From the NCBI GenBank assembly GCA_017399685.1, contig JAFQBM010000028.1, positions 124,001 to 188,000 of the forward strand: DNA of 64,000 nt, read 5' to 3'. The DNA comes from Lachnospiraceae bacterium (GTDB lineage Bacteria > Bacillota > Clostridia > Lachnospirales > Lachnospiraceae). Below are positions 42,117-52,023 of this stretch, in pieces. Under the pieces are notes generated by a model. That model was not told the DNA's origin. It searched no databases and saw only the letters and a program-made list of their open reading frames with translations. Position 1 is the stretch's first letter. Every line of letters starts with the position of its first letter. The translations under genes and the position numbers were made by a program.

Positions 42117-44900
42117 TTAATTTTTATCCCTCAGATTTTTAATTAATGCTGCGGTATCCAACGCCTGAACTTCTTCTTTTTCTTTCTTCTTTTTCTCCTT
42201 TTTAGGCTTTGGTGTTTCTGCTTTTTTCTTTTCTTTTTTTGTATCTTCTGCCTTTTGTTTTGTTGCTTCTACTTCTATAACATTTACAGAAGATGTCTTA
42301 TCTTCTTTTGCTTTTGATTTATTTCCCTTCTTCTTTCGAAGAGCATCTGCTATACTTCCAAATATAGTAATATGGAACCGACGAATCAATATATCTACCA
42401 TATATAGAAATAATGCCAGTAATAAACATAAATCTTTATAATCTTTCCATGACTTTACTATTTCTTTTGGCTCTAAAAAGATTTCATCTTCCAATCCATA
42501 TATATTACCAGATAGTTCCGTCACCATATTTTTTAGCACATCATTGGTCTGATCTAATCGATATTCTTTGGAATATTGGACTGCAACTGCTGTGTTTACA
42601 TTATTAATTACCTGTTCTTCTTTATTCTTTCGAATGTTTACACTATAAATACCAATATCAGAGATATCCATATTTCCTTTGTATTTTCCAGGTTCTACTG
42701 GTAATAGTTCTACTTCTTTGGTTTCATTATCAGCATTCTGGTATACCATGGATATCGAAACGTCTTTATCAATTTCTTTTGTGGTATATTCCACTTCTAC
42801 ATAATCCGTGCCTTGATTTAAGGTAATACTGTCTTCTCCTAAATCAGTTTCGGTAATACAGTAATCCGTTATGTTTTTCCATAAGGTTACATAATCATCA
42901 AAGTCTGCATAGTTCTTTGTCCAGTTAAACTCACCATCACTGGTAAATGCAACCGTTTTTCCCAAACCATACTGCCATGCCGCAAGAATAGGATCCCCTT
43001 TATGGGATTTTAAAATCACCGTGGCTGTGGATTTTGCTGAAGTAGCAACATAACCATTTAACGCTCTTACTCCATTAGAAAAAACATTCTCCATAATTTT
43101 ATGGTTTGCAGAAAGTACCGGCATGAAGGTTTCATTCATCAAATAACTTTTCGTAGATAAAAATACTTCCTGTGCAAAAATACGAGGCATATCATTATTT
43201 AAATCTGTATAATAATATCTTCCGCCACAAACATTGGCAAGGGACTGCAACATTCCGGTATCCGCACCGCTGCCGACTGCCACTGTAGATAAGGTAATAT
43301 TATTTTCATTGATTTTCTCAATCAAAGACTGATATTGTCTATAACCATCCTGACCATCTGTAAGCAATACAATATGTTTATAAGTAGCATCACTGTTTTC
43401 CAGACTTGATACCGCCTGATTTATAGCAGGAAAAATACTGGTTCCACCTCCAATGGTGATGGTTCCGATTTGATTTTTTACCGCTTCTTTATCAGCAGCA
43501 GAAGAAAGTTCATAAACCCATTGATATCTGTCATCAAAAATCAGAACACCAACATCATCGGTACTACGTAAATTATCTACTGCTTTTACGGCAGCAGATT
43601 TCGCTAAATCCAATGCACTAAATGCACCACCTAAAGAATCCTGCATACTTCCGGAATGGTCAATTACCATTACCATAGCCATCTTAGGAACTTCCCTTTC
43701 ATTGGTTAAATCCATATCTACAGGCAATACCTTTTCAATGGCAGTATCACGGTAATTTCCCAATACATAGGAATTACTTCCACCAATACAGATAAATCCT
43801 CCAGCATAATCCTTTACATAAGGCTCTAAAATATCCATAAAGCCTTCTCGTAAATCATCCGCATAAACATCAAGGAAAATTACTTCTTTATATTTATTTA
43901 ATTCCTGCAATGTATTAGGTACAAACTCAGGAGTGCATACAGTAAAATCTACATTTGCACTTTTAAGTACTTCCTGGAACTGTTCACTTTGTCCCGCACT
44001 TCCTTCTACCAGCAATACTTTCGCCTTATCTGTTATCTGTGCAAAAGTAACATATTCATTATTAAGAGCTAACGTATCATCTTCTGTATCAATTCTGACT
44101 TTATAAGAAGCAATTCCACTGTCTACTGCTGTATCAGAAAAAACAAATTGATTTTCGCCTTTTTGTAAACTTACTTCTTTACTGCCCTTTATGTCTGAGC
44201 CGGAATACAGATATATAGTTGCATTGGTCTGCTTCGTACTATAAATGGATACTGTTACATAAAACGTATCTCCAATCTGAATCTGATTTGGAACACTTAA
44301 ATCACTTACATAAACTTCTTTTTCGATTTCTGACTGAATCAGAGTCCAGTCAAATTCAATGTTACTTGCAAGGAGATTTCCTTTTAATTTGTTAATATCC
44401 CCTTCATTTTGTAAACCATCACTGATTAATACAATTCTCTTTCCTCCGTCTTCCGGAAACATGGAGATGGCAGTTGCAACCGCGTCTTCCATATTCGTGG
44501 CATGAGAAACCACATCCGTATTTAAAGAAATAAAATTCTTATTTGAAGTAACGAATTGTTCCACGGTAGCATCTTTTCCGAATGCTACCATTCCATACTC
44601 ATTTCCTTTTGGCATATTGGCAATAAGATTTTTAAGATAAACTTCTACATCTTCTTGTTTATCTTTTAAACTGTCTGACATATCAACTACAAAAATCGTA
44701 GTCATATCCTTAGATACTTTCTTTACCTGAATCTGTGCTAAAGAAGACGCCAATAATGTTACTACTAAAATCCGGACGATGATATATTCCCATTTTTTTC
44801 TTTTATCCTGAAACTTAAGTTTTCTACCTGTAAGAAAGAAGAATACAGCAAACAGAGGTATCAGAAGAAAAGCATAAGGATTTAATACATCGATTACCAT
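42117..44900 (-). CDS. Large membrane VWA-domain protein with GATase-like domain
   Basis: A 927-residue protein from the ATG at 44900 (a second ATG two codons upstream is too close to GGAGG). Two N-terminal membrane helices are followed by a first VWA domain, FVVDMSDSLKD, a glutamine-amidotransferase-like middle region at about residues 290-390, a second VWA domain with a full MIDAS (VIDHSGSMQDS and TDGQDG), and a membrane helix at about 835-855. The last 80 residues are Lys/Glu/Pro-rich. With the MoxR and DUF58 genes it fits a MoxR-VWA envelope system; function unknown. Confidence 0.85.
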   Translation of the reverse strand: MVIDVLNPYAFLLIPLFAVFFFLTGRKLKFQDKRKKWEYIIVRILVVTLLASSLAQIQVKKVSKDMTTIFVVDMSDSLKDKQEDVEVYLKNLIANMPKGNEYGMVAFGKDATVEQFVTSNKNFISLNTDVVSHATNMEDAVATAISMFPEDGGKRIVLISDGLQNEGDINKLKGNLLASNIEFDWTLIQSEIEKEVYVSDLSVPNQIQIGDTFYVTVSIYSTKQTNATIYLYSGSDIKGSKEVSLQKGENQFVFSDTAVDSGIASYKVRIDTEDDTLALNNEYVTFAQITDKAKVLLVEGSAGQSEQFQEVLKSANVDFTVCTPEFVPNTLQELNKYKEVIFLDVYADDLREGFMDILEPYVKDYAGGFICIGGSNSYVLGNYRDTAIEKVLPVDMDLTNEREVPKMAMVMVIDHSGSMQDSLGGAFSALDLAKSAAVKAVDNLRSTDDVGVLIFDDRYQWVYELSSAADKEAVKNQIGTITIGGGTSIFPAINQAVSSLENSDATYKHIVLLTDGQDGYRQYQSLIEKINENNITLSTVAVGSGADTGMLQSLANVCGGRYYYTDLNNDMPRIFAQEVFLSTKSYLMNETFMPVLSANHKIMENVFSNGVRALNGYVATSAKSTATVILKSHKGDPILAAWQYGLGKTVAFTSDGEFNWTKNYADFDDYVTLWKNITDYCITETDLGEDSITLNQGTDYVEVEYTTKEIDKDVSISMVYQNADNETKEVELLPVEPGKYKGNMDISDIGIYSVNIRKNKEEQVINNVNTAVAVQYSKEYRLDQTNDVLKNMVTELSGNIYGLEDEIFLEPKEIVKSWKDYKDLCLLLALFLYMVDILIRRFHITIFGSIADALRKKKGNKSKAKEDKTSSVNVIEVEATKQKAEDTKKEKKKAETPKPKKEKKKKEKEEVQALDTAALIKNLRDKN

Positions 44901-44912
44901 TTTCATTCCCTC

Positions 44913-46709
44913 CTACTTTGTTTTCTTATATACAAGCCACTCTAATAGCAGCAATGCTAACATAATATATATGATTTTATTTCTAAGCTGCACCATTCCC
45001 TGTGCTAACTTCACTACAAATCCGGTTTCTGCAACCTCCGTAGCAGCTGGAACCACATAGGATTCTGACTCTGTTGGATAAGAAACACTAAAACTGGCAG
45101 TTTCATTTCCATCGTTTAATTCATAAAATCCTAATTCATTGGTTTTCTCGTAAGAAATATAATTTCCATTGGAAGTATAAGTTTCACTGATTCCCGCTGG
45201 ATTTTTAATTTCCAGATTTACATCTGCTTTTACATTTTTCATTTCCACACTGTCACATGCCAGATAACTATTCTGAGACAACATTCCTTGCTGCAGCAGA
45301 TATTGTGTCATCTGATACATTAAAATTGGGAATTCTGCCTGTAATGCAAAATCAGATTGATGGAAATCAAATCCAATCACTGCAATTTTTCTTCCATTGT
45401 ATTCCCCATAATATCCGGCAGATTTTTCTCCAGTGGAAATAAAACTTTTTGCCCAGGTAGGAACCTCATACAAATCTGTTTCCATTACGCCAAAAGAAAA
45501 ACCGTCAATATAATTTGTAATTTCAGAATTGGTTAGTTTCAAAGAAACCGAAGTTCCACTTTCCTTAGCTGAAACATATTCATTGGCTTCCGGATGAATC
45601 AATAAAATGGACTTATTTTCTGGTATATTTTCCATGCTCTTTCCATCCAGAATATACAAATCATATTCTTCCAAGCCTTCCGCACTGGTTATTTCCTGAG
45701 CTTTGTATACATCAAGTCCTTCTACACTGGCAAGTGCTTTTTCCAAAAAAACATTTCCATCACTGATAAGCAATACTTTCATCCCCATTTGTTTTTCTAA
45801 CACCAGATATCCAATATTATCTTCCATCAGCATGTCTTTCTTACTGGATTTTACATATACTTTATCAGAATCTGTTTCAATTCCTTCAAAATAAACTACC
45901 TCTGAGCTCATGGCATCAAGGGTAAGAGTTTCCATTCCAAGAATATGTTCCGTTCCCTGCTCATACAAGGTAACATCTGTAGTAACACTGTCGGAAGACC
46001 CATTGGTAATTTTCGTAATCACGGTTATTTTACCATCTGCCATACCGTAACTGACATAATCCACACTTACATTCACTTTTTCCTTGTAAACGCTATAAAT
46101 ATTCGATTTTTCATAAGCATTTTCAAATTGGGAATCGGTATAATATACAATATTTGCATCCGGCTGCTGTGCCATAATGGAATTTACCAGATTTGCACTA
46201 AGACTTAAATCTCCCGACGCATATGTGGGCTCTATCTGCTTTATTTTGCTTTTTAATGTCATAATATTTTCTTCATTGGTTGCTAATACCGTAGCCTGAT
46301 TATTACATTCAATCAAAGTTACTTTGGTGTTATCCGGAATGGTATCAAGATATTCCAAAGCATTCTTTTTTGCCCGTTCTAACCGGGTATCTTCATCATA
46401 AAATGCATTCATACTGGCACTGCTGTCAATTACGATGATTAATGAAGAAGTCTTTTTACTTCCTGATAAAATAAAAGGTGACATTAAACTTAAAACAAAC
46501 AAGATAATAAGTAAGATTTGTAAAACCATCAACCATTGAAATTTTAATTTTTCCCAAGGTGTGGTTGCCTCTAAATTTTTATAAACTTCCTTCCAAAGCA
46601 TATTGGAGGAAATCTCAACCTTTTTTGCCTTCTGCTTTAACATATAAATCAGAATAATAACCGGAATAAAAAGCAAAAAGCAAATCGGCCATAACTTATC
46701 AAAAGACAT
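44913..46709 (-). CDS. BatA-like membrane protein with VWA domain
   Basis: A 598-residue protein with an Aerotolerance-regulator N-terminal domain (two membrane helices, ISSNMLWKEVYKNLEATTPWEK), a VWA domain with MIDAS VIDSSASMNAF at about residues 93-103, a beta-rich extracytoplasmic region and a C-terminal membrane helix. Related to BatA/BatB proteins. It is 12 bases after the DUF58 gene, as in Bat operons. Metal-dependent ligand binding is implied by the MIDAS; the ligand is unknown. Confidence 0.85.
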   Translation of the reverse strand: MSFDKLWPICFLLFIPVIILIYMLKQKAKKVEISSNMLWKEVYKNLEATTPWEKLKFQWLMVLQILLIILFVLSLMSPFILSGSKKTSSLIIVIDSSASMNAFYDEDTRLERAKKNALEYLDTIPDNTKVTLIECNNQATVLATNEENIMTLKSKIKQIEPTYASGDLSLSANLVNSIMAQQPDANIVYYTDSQFENAYEKSNIYSVYKEKVNVSVDYVSYGMADGKITVITKITNGSSDSVTTDVTLYEQGTEHILGMETLTLDAMSSEVVYFEGIETDSDKVYVKSSKKDMLMEDNIGYLVLEKQMGMKVLLISDGNVFLEKALASVEGLDVYKAQEITSAEGLEEYDLYILDGKSMENIPENKSILLIHPEANEYVSAKESGTSVSLKLTNSEITNYIDGFSFGVMETDLYEVPTWAKSFISTGEKSAGYYGEYNGRKIAVIGFDFHQSDFALQAEFPILMYQMTQYLLQQGMLSQNSYLACDSVEMKNVKADVNLEIKNPAGISETYTSNGNYISYEKTNELGFYELNDGNETASFSVSYPTESESYVVPAATEVAETGFVVKLAQGMVQLRNKIIYIMLALLLLEWLVYKKTK

Positions 46710-46721
46710 CTCTATTTCCCC

Positions 46722-47603
46722 CTATTTATTCTGTATCAGGCAATGTGTTTTTTGTAATTTATCTAAAATCACTTCTTCCAGAGATTCATCGGAAAAAGCA
46801 AGAACATAGGCTGCCTGAAATTTCTTTGCTTGTTCTTCTATATTTCGAACAAATTCTTTTCTGGTCTTTTCATACATTTTTAACACAGACTGGGAAATAG
46901 TAACTTTAATCTCTTCCTTTGTCTCTTTATCTACAAAGGAAACCGTTCCCTCTTCCTGACTTTCCAGTTCTTCTCTTGCTAAAATATGAAGAATGATAAC
47001 CTGTTGCTTTTTGTATCTTAAATAAGAAATCGCTTCTTCTAACCGCTTTCTGTCAAAAAAATCTGAAATTAAAATGCTGATACCAGGCTGTTTCATTGGA
47101 GTATGTTTGATTTTTTCCAGAAAATAAGTCTCTCCCTGAAACTCCACATCTTTTAACCCATTTATAATATTGGTAAAATTATTGGTTTTTCTAGCATTTA
47201 ATATGTTATTTTCCTGTCCTGTTCCAACCAGTTCTATTTTTACACGGTCCATATGGTGTAATGCAAGGTATGAAAATGCAGCAGTAAGTTGTAATGCCAT
47301 AATGCTCTTTTTCTTTTCCCCGAAATCCATAGAGGCACTGGTATCCAGAAAAATAGTAAATGGAATTTCTTTTTCTTCCATAAACTCTTTTATATATAGT
47401 TTTTCTGTTCTGCCATATACGTTCCAATCAATTCTTCTTAAATCATCTCCTGGAAAATATTCGCGATAATCTGAAAACTCTACAGAGGACCCCTTCGCTC
47501 CGGATTTTCTCTCTCCGCTCATTCCCTGCTTGGTTCGGATATAGGAATTTAATTTTAATGTATTTAATTTTTGAAAAAAATTTAAATCAAAAATATTTTC
47601 CAT
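46722..47603 (-). CDS. DUF58 VWA-like protein
   Basis: A 293-residue protein with VEFSDYREYFPGDDLRRIDW, the DUF58 hallmark, and a VWA-type FLDTSASMDFG (DxSxS). In MoxR operons DUF58 proteins are adaptors or substrates of the MoxR ATPase. The ATG at 47603 is only one base after GGGAGG, closer than ideal, so the real start may be a few codons downstream at a non-ATG codon. It is 18 bases after the moxR-like gene. Confidence 0.9.
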   Translation of the reverse strand: MENIFDLNFFQKLNTLKLNSYIRTKQGMSGERKSGAKGSSVEFSDYREYFPGDDLRRIDWNVYGRTEKLYIKEFMEEKEIPFTIFLDTSASMDFGEKKKSIMALQLTAAFSYLALHHMDRVKIELVGTGQENNILNARKTNNFTNIINGLKDVEFQGETYFLEKIKHTPMKQPGISILISDFFDRKRLEEAISYLRYKKQQVIILHILAREELESQEEGTVSFVDKETKEEIKVTISQSVLKMYEKTRKEFVRNIEEQAKKFQAAYVLAFSDESLEEVILDKLQKTHCLIQNK

Positions 47604-47621
47604 ACCTCCCGTTCCCCTCTT

Positions 47622-48596
47622 CTATTTGCTTTCTAACATAATTTTTTGAATGATATCCTCTACACTCACCATATCACTTAAAGCATCAAAATTTGTAATA
47701 ATTCTGTGTCTTAAAGCAGGTATTGCAACATAATTTACATCTTCGAAGGATACATTATATCTTCCTTCCATAAATGCTCTGACTTTGGCGGTCTTGATAA
47801 TCGCCTGTGCAGCTCTTGGACTTGCTCCGGTATCAATATATTTCTTTGTAATTTCCGGTGCCCCTTGGGCATCTTTATGGGTATAAACTACCAGTTTCAA
47901 CGCATAATCCATAACTGGTTCTGCTACCGGCATTAATTTAATCTGCTCACGGATGGTTAAAATTTCATCTCCATTCAGAATCGGATTGATTTCCGGCTCT
48001 TTTGGATTTAAGGTCAAATTAACAATATCCTTTAATTCATCAATATTAGGGAATTCTACTTTCAATTTTAGTAAGAAACGGTCTAACTGTGCTTCCGGCA
48101 ACGGATAAGTACCTTCATTTTCAATCGGGTTCTGGGTTGCCAATACCATAAAAGGCTTTGGCAGTGAGTAGGTTTCCTGACCTACTGTAACTGTTTTTTC
48201 CTGCATGGCCTCTAACAACGCCGCCTGAGTCTTTGGTGTAGCACGGTTAATTTCATCCGCTAAAACCATATTGGCAAAAATAGGTCCTCTTTGAAATTCA
48301 AAGGTATTCTGACCATCTTTTTTTACAATCAAATTGGTTCCTGTTACATCAGAAGGCATTAAATCCGGTGTAAACTGAATTCTCTTAAAATCCATCTGCA
48401 ATACTTTTGAAATGGTCTTTACCAACTGGGTTTTTCCTAATCCCGGAACACCTTCCAACAAAATATTACCATCTGATAAAATGGCAATCATAACCTGTCT
48501 GACAATATCCTTTTGACCGATAATTCCCTTTCCAATCTCTTCTTCACAACGATGAATTTTTTCTATCATTGAATTAATTTCGTTTTTCATTTCCAT
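47622..48596 (-). CDS. MoxR-family AAA+ ATPase
   Basis: A 324-residue AAA+ ATPase of the MoxR type. Walker A is LLEGVPGLGKTQLVKT, Walker B MVLADEINRATPKTQAALLEAM, and sensor-1 VLATQNPIENEGTYPLPEAQ. RBS GGAGG. MoxR ATPases act as chaperone-like assembly or maturation factors with VWA partners. It lies directly upstream of the DUF58, BatA-like and VWA genes, the conserved order. Confidence 0.95.
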   Translation of the reverse strand: MEMKNEINSMIEKIHRCEEEIGKGIIGQKDIVRQVMIAILSDGNILLEGVPGLGKTQLVKTISKVLQMDFKRIQFTPDLMPSDVTGTNLIVKKDGQNTFEFQRGPIFANMVLADEINRATPKTQAALLEAMQEKTVTVGQETYSLPKPFMVLATQNPIENEGTYPLPEAQLDRFLLKLKVEFPNIDELKDIVNLTLNPKEPEINPILNGDEILTIREQIKLMPVAEPVMDYALKLVVYTHKDAQGAPEITKKYIDTGASPRAAQAIIKTAKVRAFMEGRYNVSFEDVNYVAIPALRHRIITNFDALSDMVSVEDIIQKIMLESK

Positions 48597-48634
48597 TTTC
48601 CTATATCCTCCTTAATCCTCATTATTTAATACTT

Positions 48635-50104
48635 TTATTCGTTTAATTGTTCAAAATAGTCCTTAATAACTCCCTCCATACCGGATGGGTATTTTGCATT
48701 TTCAATATTAGTATACGCCTGCTGCTGATAAGAAGTAATCACATCACCATAAGAAACCATGGTTCCTTTATAACCGAGTCCATCCTTAGAGTGGGTTAAA
48801 TACCCTTCTCCATCTACCTTATCTCCGGTTAAATTACCATCATCCCCCTCTTCTAAAGGTACTGCAATCATTTCGCCTTCATAGGTATTATGGTCCTCCA
48901 CTTCCTTCTCACTTCCATAGTTCCATCCGGAGCCACTTCCGTTTCCACTACCATTTCCACTACCGGAGCCACTTCCATTCCCATTACCGGAACCATTTCC
49001 ACTTTCAGAGCCATTTCCGCTTCCATTTCCAGAACCATCTCCACTTTCAGAACCATTTTGGGAATTTTGGCTGTTTTCTCCAGAGTTATTGCTACTTCCT
49101 TGATTCGAATTTCCATCTTGAGTTGATGAACCAGTACCATCACCGTTCTCCAGCGACTCCATAATCTGAGTTATACTGGCTCCATTCATACTTTGATTCA
49201 CAGCATCCATGAAAGAAGAAGCATCCATTTCACCTAATTCCCCGGAAGCCAATTCTTCTGCTAAATCTGCCAATTGCTCCTCATCCAAAGTTTCTGCCAT
49301 TTCAGCCAGCATCTCCGCCAATTTTTCTATTTCTTCCTGTGACAAATTAGAACTTTCCGGTACACTGTCTTTAAAAGCATCCATCATCATTTCCTGCATC
49401 TTATACTCTGTCCGGTCCATAAGACTTTCCATTTCCTGGATACTATCCATTTCCTTTAGTTCTTCCAAAGCCTTGCTAAATTCTTCTTCGACTCCCTGCT
49501 TCAAAGAATTATCCATAGTTTCCATTTTTTCTACTTTTTCTAAAATTTCTTCAGCTTCCTCTTTTTTCTCTTCGATTAACTCATGCTTTTCTTGTAACAA
49601 ATCTGCCTTATCCTTTGCATCTGTTGGTACCATGGATAAAATTGCAATCATAAAAATTCCGGCAAGAATACCAGCATATTCTTTATATTTAGGCTGGAAA
49701 GGAAAGATTTTTTTCATTTCCATTTCTCTGGAGCGAATCAGGGTATCTTCCCTTTGTAAAGAAGATATCGCATCCTCTTTCTTAATATTCTCAAGAGCTG
49801 TTACAAAACGTTCCTGATTCTTCGTTTTCTCATCCAGTAAAAGTGCTGCACGTTTCAAATTTGTACGCTTTATGAACCATAACACCATGGACAAAAGTAG
49901 GAACACAATCATAATCCCTGCCATAATCTTATATTCATAGTAGATTGGCAGTACTAAAAGAAGAACTGAAAATACTACACACACACATACACCGCCTAAA
50001 ATGCCAAGAGTAAAATAAGAAATCCACTCCATAAAACGAATCCGATGTAAGGCTTGCTTGATTTTATTCAAAATTTGTTGTTTTATCTGATTCAACTTAC
50101 TCAC
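48635..50104 (-). CDS. Coiled-coil membrane protein with low-complexity GSGN repeats
   Basis: A 489-residue protein not recognised as a named family (it resembles DUF4175-like membrane proteins). Two N-terminal membrane helices (about 29-83), a third near 145-160, a Glu-rich coiled coil with many [17 protein letters not shown] heptads, a Ser/Gly/Asn stretch (about 320-395) of [12 protein letters not shown] repeats, and a C-terminal domain with [19 protein letters not shown]. The frame opens at GTG at 50104, but GGAGG is better spaced for a TTG three codons on (50095). It precedes moxR. A surface or scaffold role is only inferred. Confidence 0.72.
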   Translation of the reverse strand: MSKLNQIKQQILNKIKQALHRIRFMEWISYFTLGILGGVCVCVVFSVLLLVLPIYYEYKIMAGIMIVFLLLSMVLWFIKRTNLKRAALLLDEKTKNQERFVTALENIKKEDAISSLQREDTLIRSREMEMKKIFPFQPKYKEYAGILAGIFMIAILSMVPTDAKDKADLLQEKHELIEEKKEEAEEILEKVEKMETMDNSLKQGVEEEFSKALEELKEMDSIQEMESLMDRTEYKMQEMMMDAFKDSVPESSNLSQEEIEKLAEMLAEMAETLDEEQLADLAEELASGELGEMDASSFMDAVNQSMNGASITQIMESLENGDGTGSSTQDGNSNQGSSNNSGENSQNSQNGSESGDGSGNGSGNGSESGNGSGNGNGSGSGSGNGSGNGSGSGWNYGSEKEVEDHNTYEGEMIAVPLEEGDDGNLTGDKVDGEGYLTHSKDGLGYKGTMVSYGDVITSYQQQAYTNIENAKYPSGMEGVIKDYFEQLNE

Positions 50105-50136
50105 TCCTCCACTTTTTTGACGCCCTTAAAATAATT

Positions 50137-50171
50137 TTACTCTTATTTTTGTAAAAAACTTACTCTTATTT
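50137..50171 (-). repeat. 12-bp direct repeat before the coiled-coil protein gene
   Basis: TTACTCTTATTT (plus strand) occurs at 50137-50148 and 50160-50171, 23 bp apart, filling the gap between the ABC permease stop and the coiled-coil protein. Two copies near two helical turns apart could be an operator. No confident promoter is seen with it. Confidence 0.45.
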
Positions 50172-50172
50172 C

Positions 50173-51096
50173 TTATCCGCGTTTTTTTCCTTTTCTGCGT
50201 AGCGGATTGATTCTATTGGCTGCCATCTTTATGAAAATCATACTAACACCTAAAAGAACTAAAATATTTGGTATCATCCAATAATTTAATCCATTTATTA
50301 AAGTTTTCTCCATACCAGAAAGGTTATGACTACTGTAGGCGAATAGCAAAGATGCCGTAGAATGAAAAATTCCTTCTGAATTAAAAACACGGTAAAGATA
50401 ATCTGCCACCAAAGCGGCTGGATTAGCTACCATCAACCAAGGTAAAACTAAACTTGTAGTCTGATCTTCGATATTATTTTGATATACATAATATTCGTAA
50501 AAGCCAGCCGAAACTCCATATGCAATCAGAGTTCCGAACACAAAAAACAATTCAATTACCATGCTAACAATAATAGCTGGAAGAGTTTTCTTAAATACAC
50601 TGGAGCAGTAAATTCCAATAGAACCTGCAAAAATTGAAATTACAAGAAAAATTCCTAACATATAAATTATGTTTACCCAGTTGATACCTCCAAACAGGAA
50701 CGCCAATGAAATCATCGGTAAGGATGAAAAAACGAATAAAAACACCTGTATAATAGCTGTTGCAAGCTTACCGGTAATAATCTGTACTGGCTTTACCGGT
50801 GTAGTCAGCATAATATCTAATGTCTGACGTTCTCTTTCGCCGGAAACAGAGCTTGCAGTTATAATCGGTATCATAATATACAAAATAACCGCCTGAGTGC
50901 ACATCAGTATTGGAAATACATAAGCCAATGACTTTAAATTTAAATTTCCACCATCAAACGCTTGTGCTCTTACAATTAATAATATAACAAAGGAACATAG
51001 TGCCAATAACGCATCGTAGAAAAAAATTGCTACAGGCATTTTAATGCTTCTGGACCCAATGGTTAATTCTTTTTTTAATATTGGATTTATCTTCAT
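50173..51096 (-). CDS. ABC-2 type transporter permease
   Basis: A 307-residue membrane protein with about six helices and SSVSGERERQTLDIMLTTPV, the ABC-2 permease cytoplasmic motif, ending in a Lys-rich tail. It starts directly after the ATPase stop codon (TAG-ATG) with GGGGG upstream. With the adjacent ATPase it forms an exporter or a mechanotransmission unit such as in GldA/GldF systems. The substrate is unknown. Confidence 0.9.
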   Translation of the reverse strand: MKINPILKKELTIGSRSIKMPVAIFFYDALLALCSFVILLIVRAQAFDGGNLNLKSLAYVFPILMCTQAVILYIMIPIITASSVSGERERQTLDIMLTTPVKPVQIITGKLATAIIQVFLFVFSSLPMISLAFLFGGINWVNIIYMLGIFLVISIFAGSIGIYCSSVFKKTLPAIIVSMVIELFFVFGTLIAYGVSAGFYEYYVYQNNIEDQTTSLVLPWLMVANPAALVADYLYRVFNSEGIFHSTASLLFAYSSHNLSGMEKTLINGLNYWMIPNILVLLGVSMIFIKMAANRINPLRRKGKKRG

Positions 51097-52023
51097 CTAT
51101 TTTTCCCCCTCTGCTGTTACTTCTATAAATAGTGTTTCCAGATTTCCTTCTTCTCTATGAATACCACGAATTGGTATCTGTCTTTCTACAAATGCCTTCA
51201 TCAATTCATAAATTTCAAAATCATCTCCATCAAATGCCAGAATTAAACTGTTATCACGAATGGATAAATTTTTCACCTTTGGATTTTCTTTCATGAACAT
51301 AATGGCTTCTTCTTTTTTATCAATAAGGTCAATTTTCAAAGGATTTGCATTCTTAGCCTGTTCTAGTATCTCATCTACCTGACCATGCAAAACCAATTTA
51401 CCTTTCTTCATAATTCCAACGCTACTACACATTTCTGCTAATTCAGGAAGAATATGAGAACTGATAATAATAGTTTTTCCCATTTCCTTCAAGTTCTTTA
51501 GGATTTCTTTCATTTCAAATCTTGCTCTTGGATCAAGCCCGGATGCCGGTTCGTCAAGAATCAGTAAATCCGGATTATGCACCAAACTTCTTGCAAGACA
51601 TAATCTTTGTTTCATACCTCTGGATAAACCATCTACATAAGAATCTGTTTTATCTGAAAGATTCACCAAATCCATCAGCCCAAGACAGGTTTCCTTCGCT
51701 GCTTTTCCCTCTAAACCATACATGGATGCATAAAATTCCATATATTCCATTGCCTTAAGATTATCATATACACCAAAGAAATCAGGAACATATCCTATCT
51801 TTCTTTTTAAACTTTGAGCATCTTTCAGTGCATCCACACCATTGATATACACCTGGCCTGATGTAGGATTTAATAATCCACATACAATCTTCATGGTAGT
51901 GGTTTTTCCGGCACCATTTGGACCCACAAAACCGAAAATTTCTCCTTTTTCTATTTCCAAATTCAAATGATCCAATGCTAAAAATTTACCATAATATTTT
52001 GTCAATCCATCAATTTTCAACAT
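51097..52023 (-). CDS. ABC transporter ATP-binding protein
   Basis: From the ATG at 52023 (GGAGGAGAAAGTG upstream) this is 308 residues. Walker A GPNGAGKTT, signature LSRGMKQRL, Walker B LLILDEPASGLDPRARFEM and a switch His in ISSHIL. C-terminal about 100 residues are a DUF4162-like extension. It overlaps the 808-residue gene by 14 bases, so the two are translationally coupled. Confidence 0.95.
   Translation of the reverse strand: MLKIDGLTKYYGKFLALDHLNLEIEKGEIFGFVGPNGAGKTTTMKIVCGLLNPTSGQVYINGVDALKDAQSLKRKIGYVPDFFGVYDNLKAMEYMEFYASMYGLEGKAAKETCLGLMDLVNLSDKTDSYVDGLSRGMKQRLCLARSLVHNPDLLILDEPASGLDPRARFEMKEILKNLKEMGKTIIISSHILPELAEMCSSVGIMKKGKLVLHGQVDEILEQAKNANPLKIDLIDKKEEAIMFMKENPKVKNLSIRDNSLILAFDGDDFEIYELMKAFVERQIPIRGIHREEGNLETLFIEVTAEGEK

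Noticed and set aside
48880..49090. Repeated short units suggestive of a CRISPR array
   Set aside because: Units are imperfect, in frame and codon-sized, and form Gly/Ser/Asn codons; there are no spacers of uniform length.
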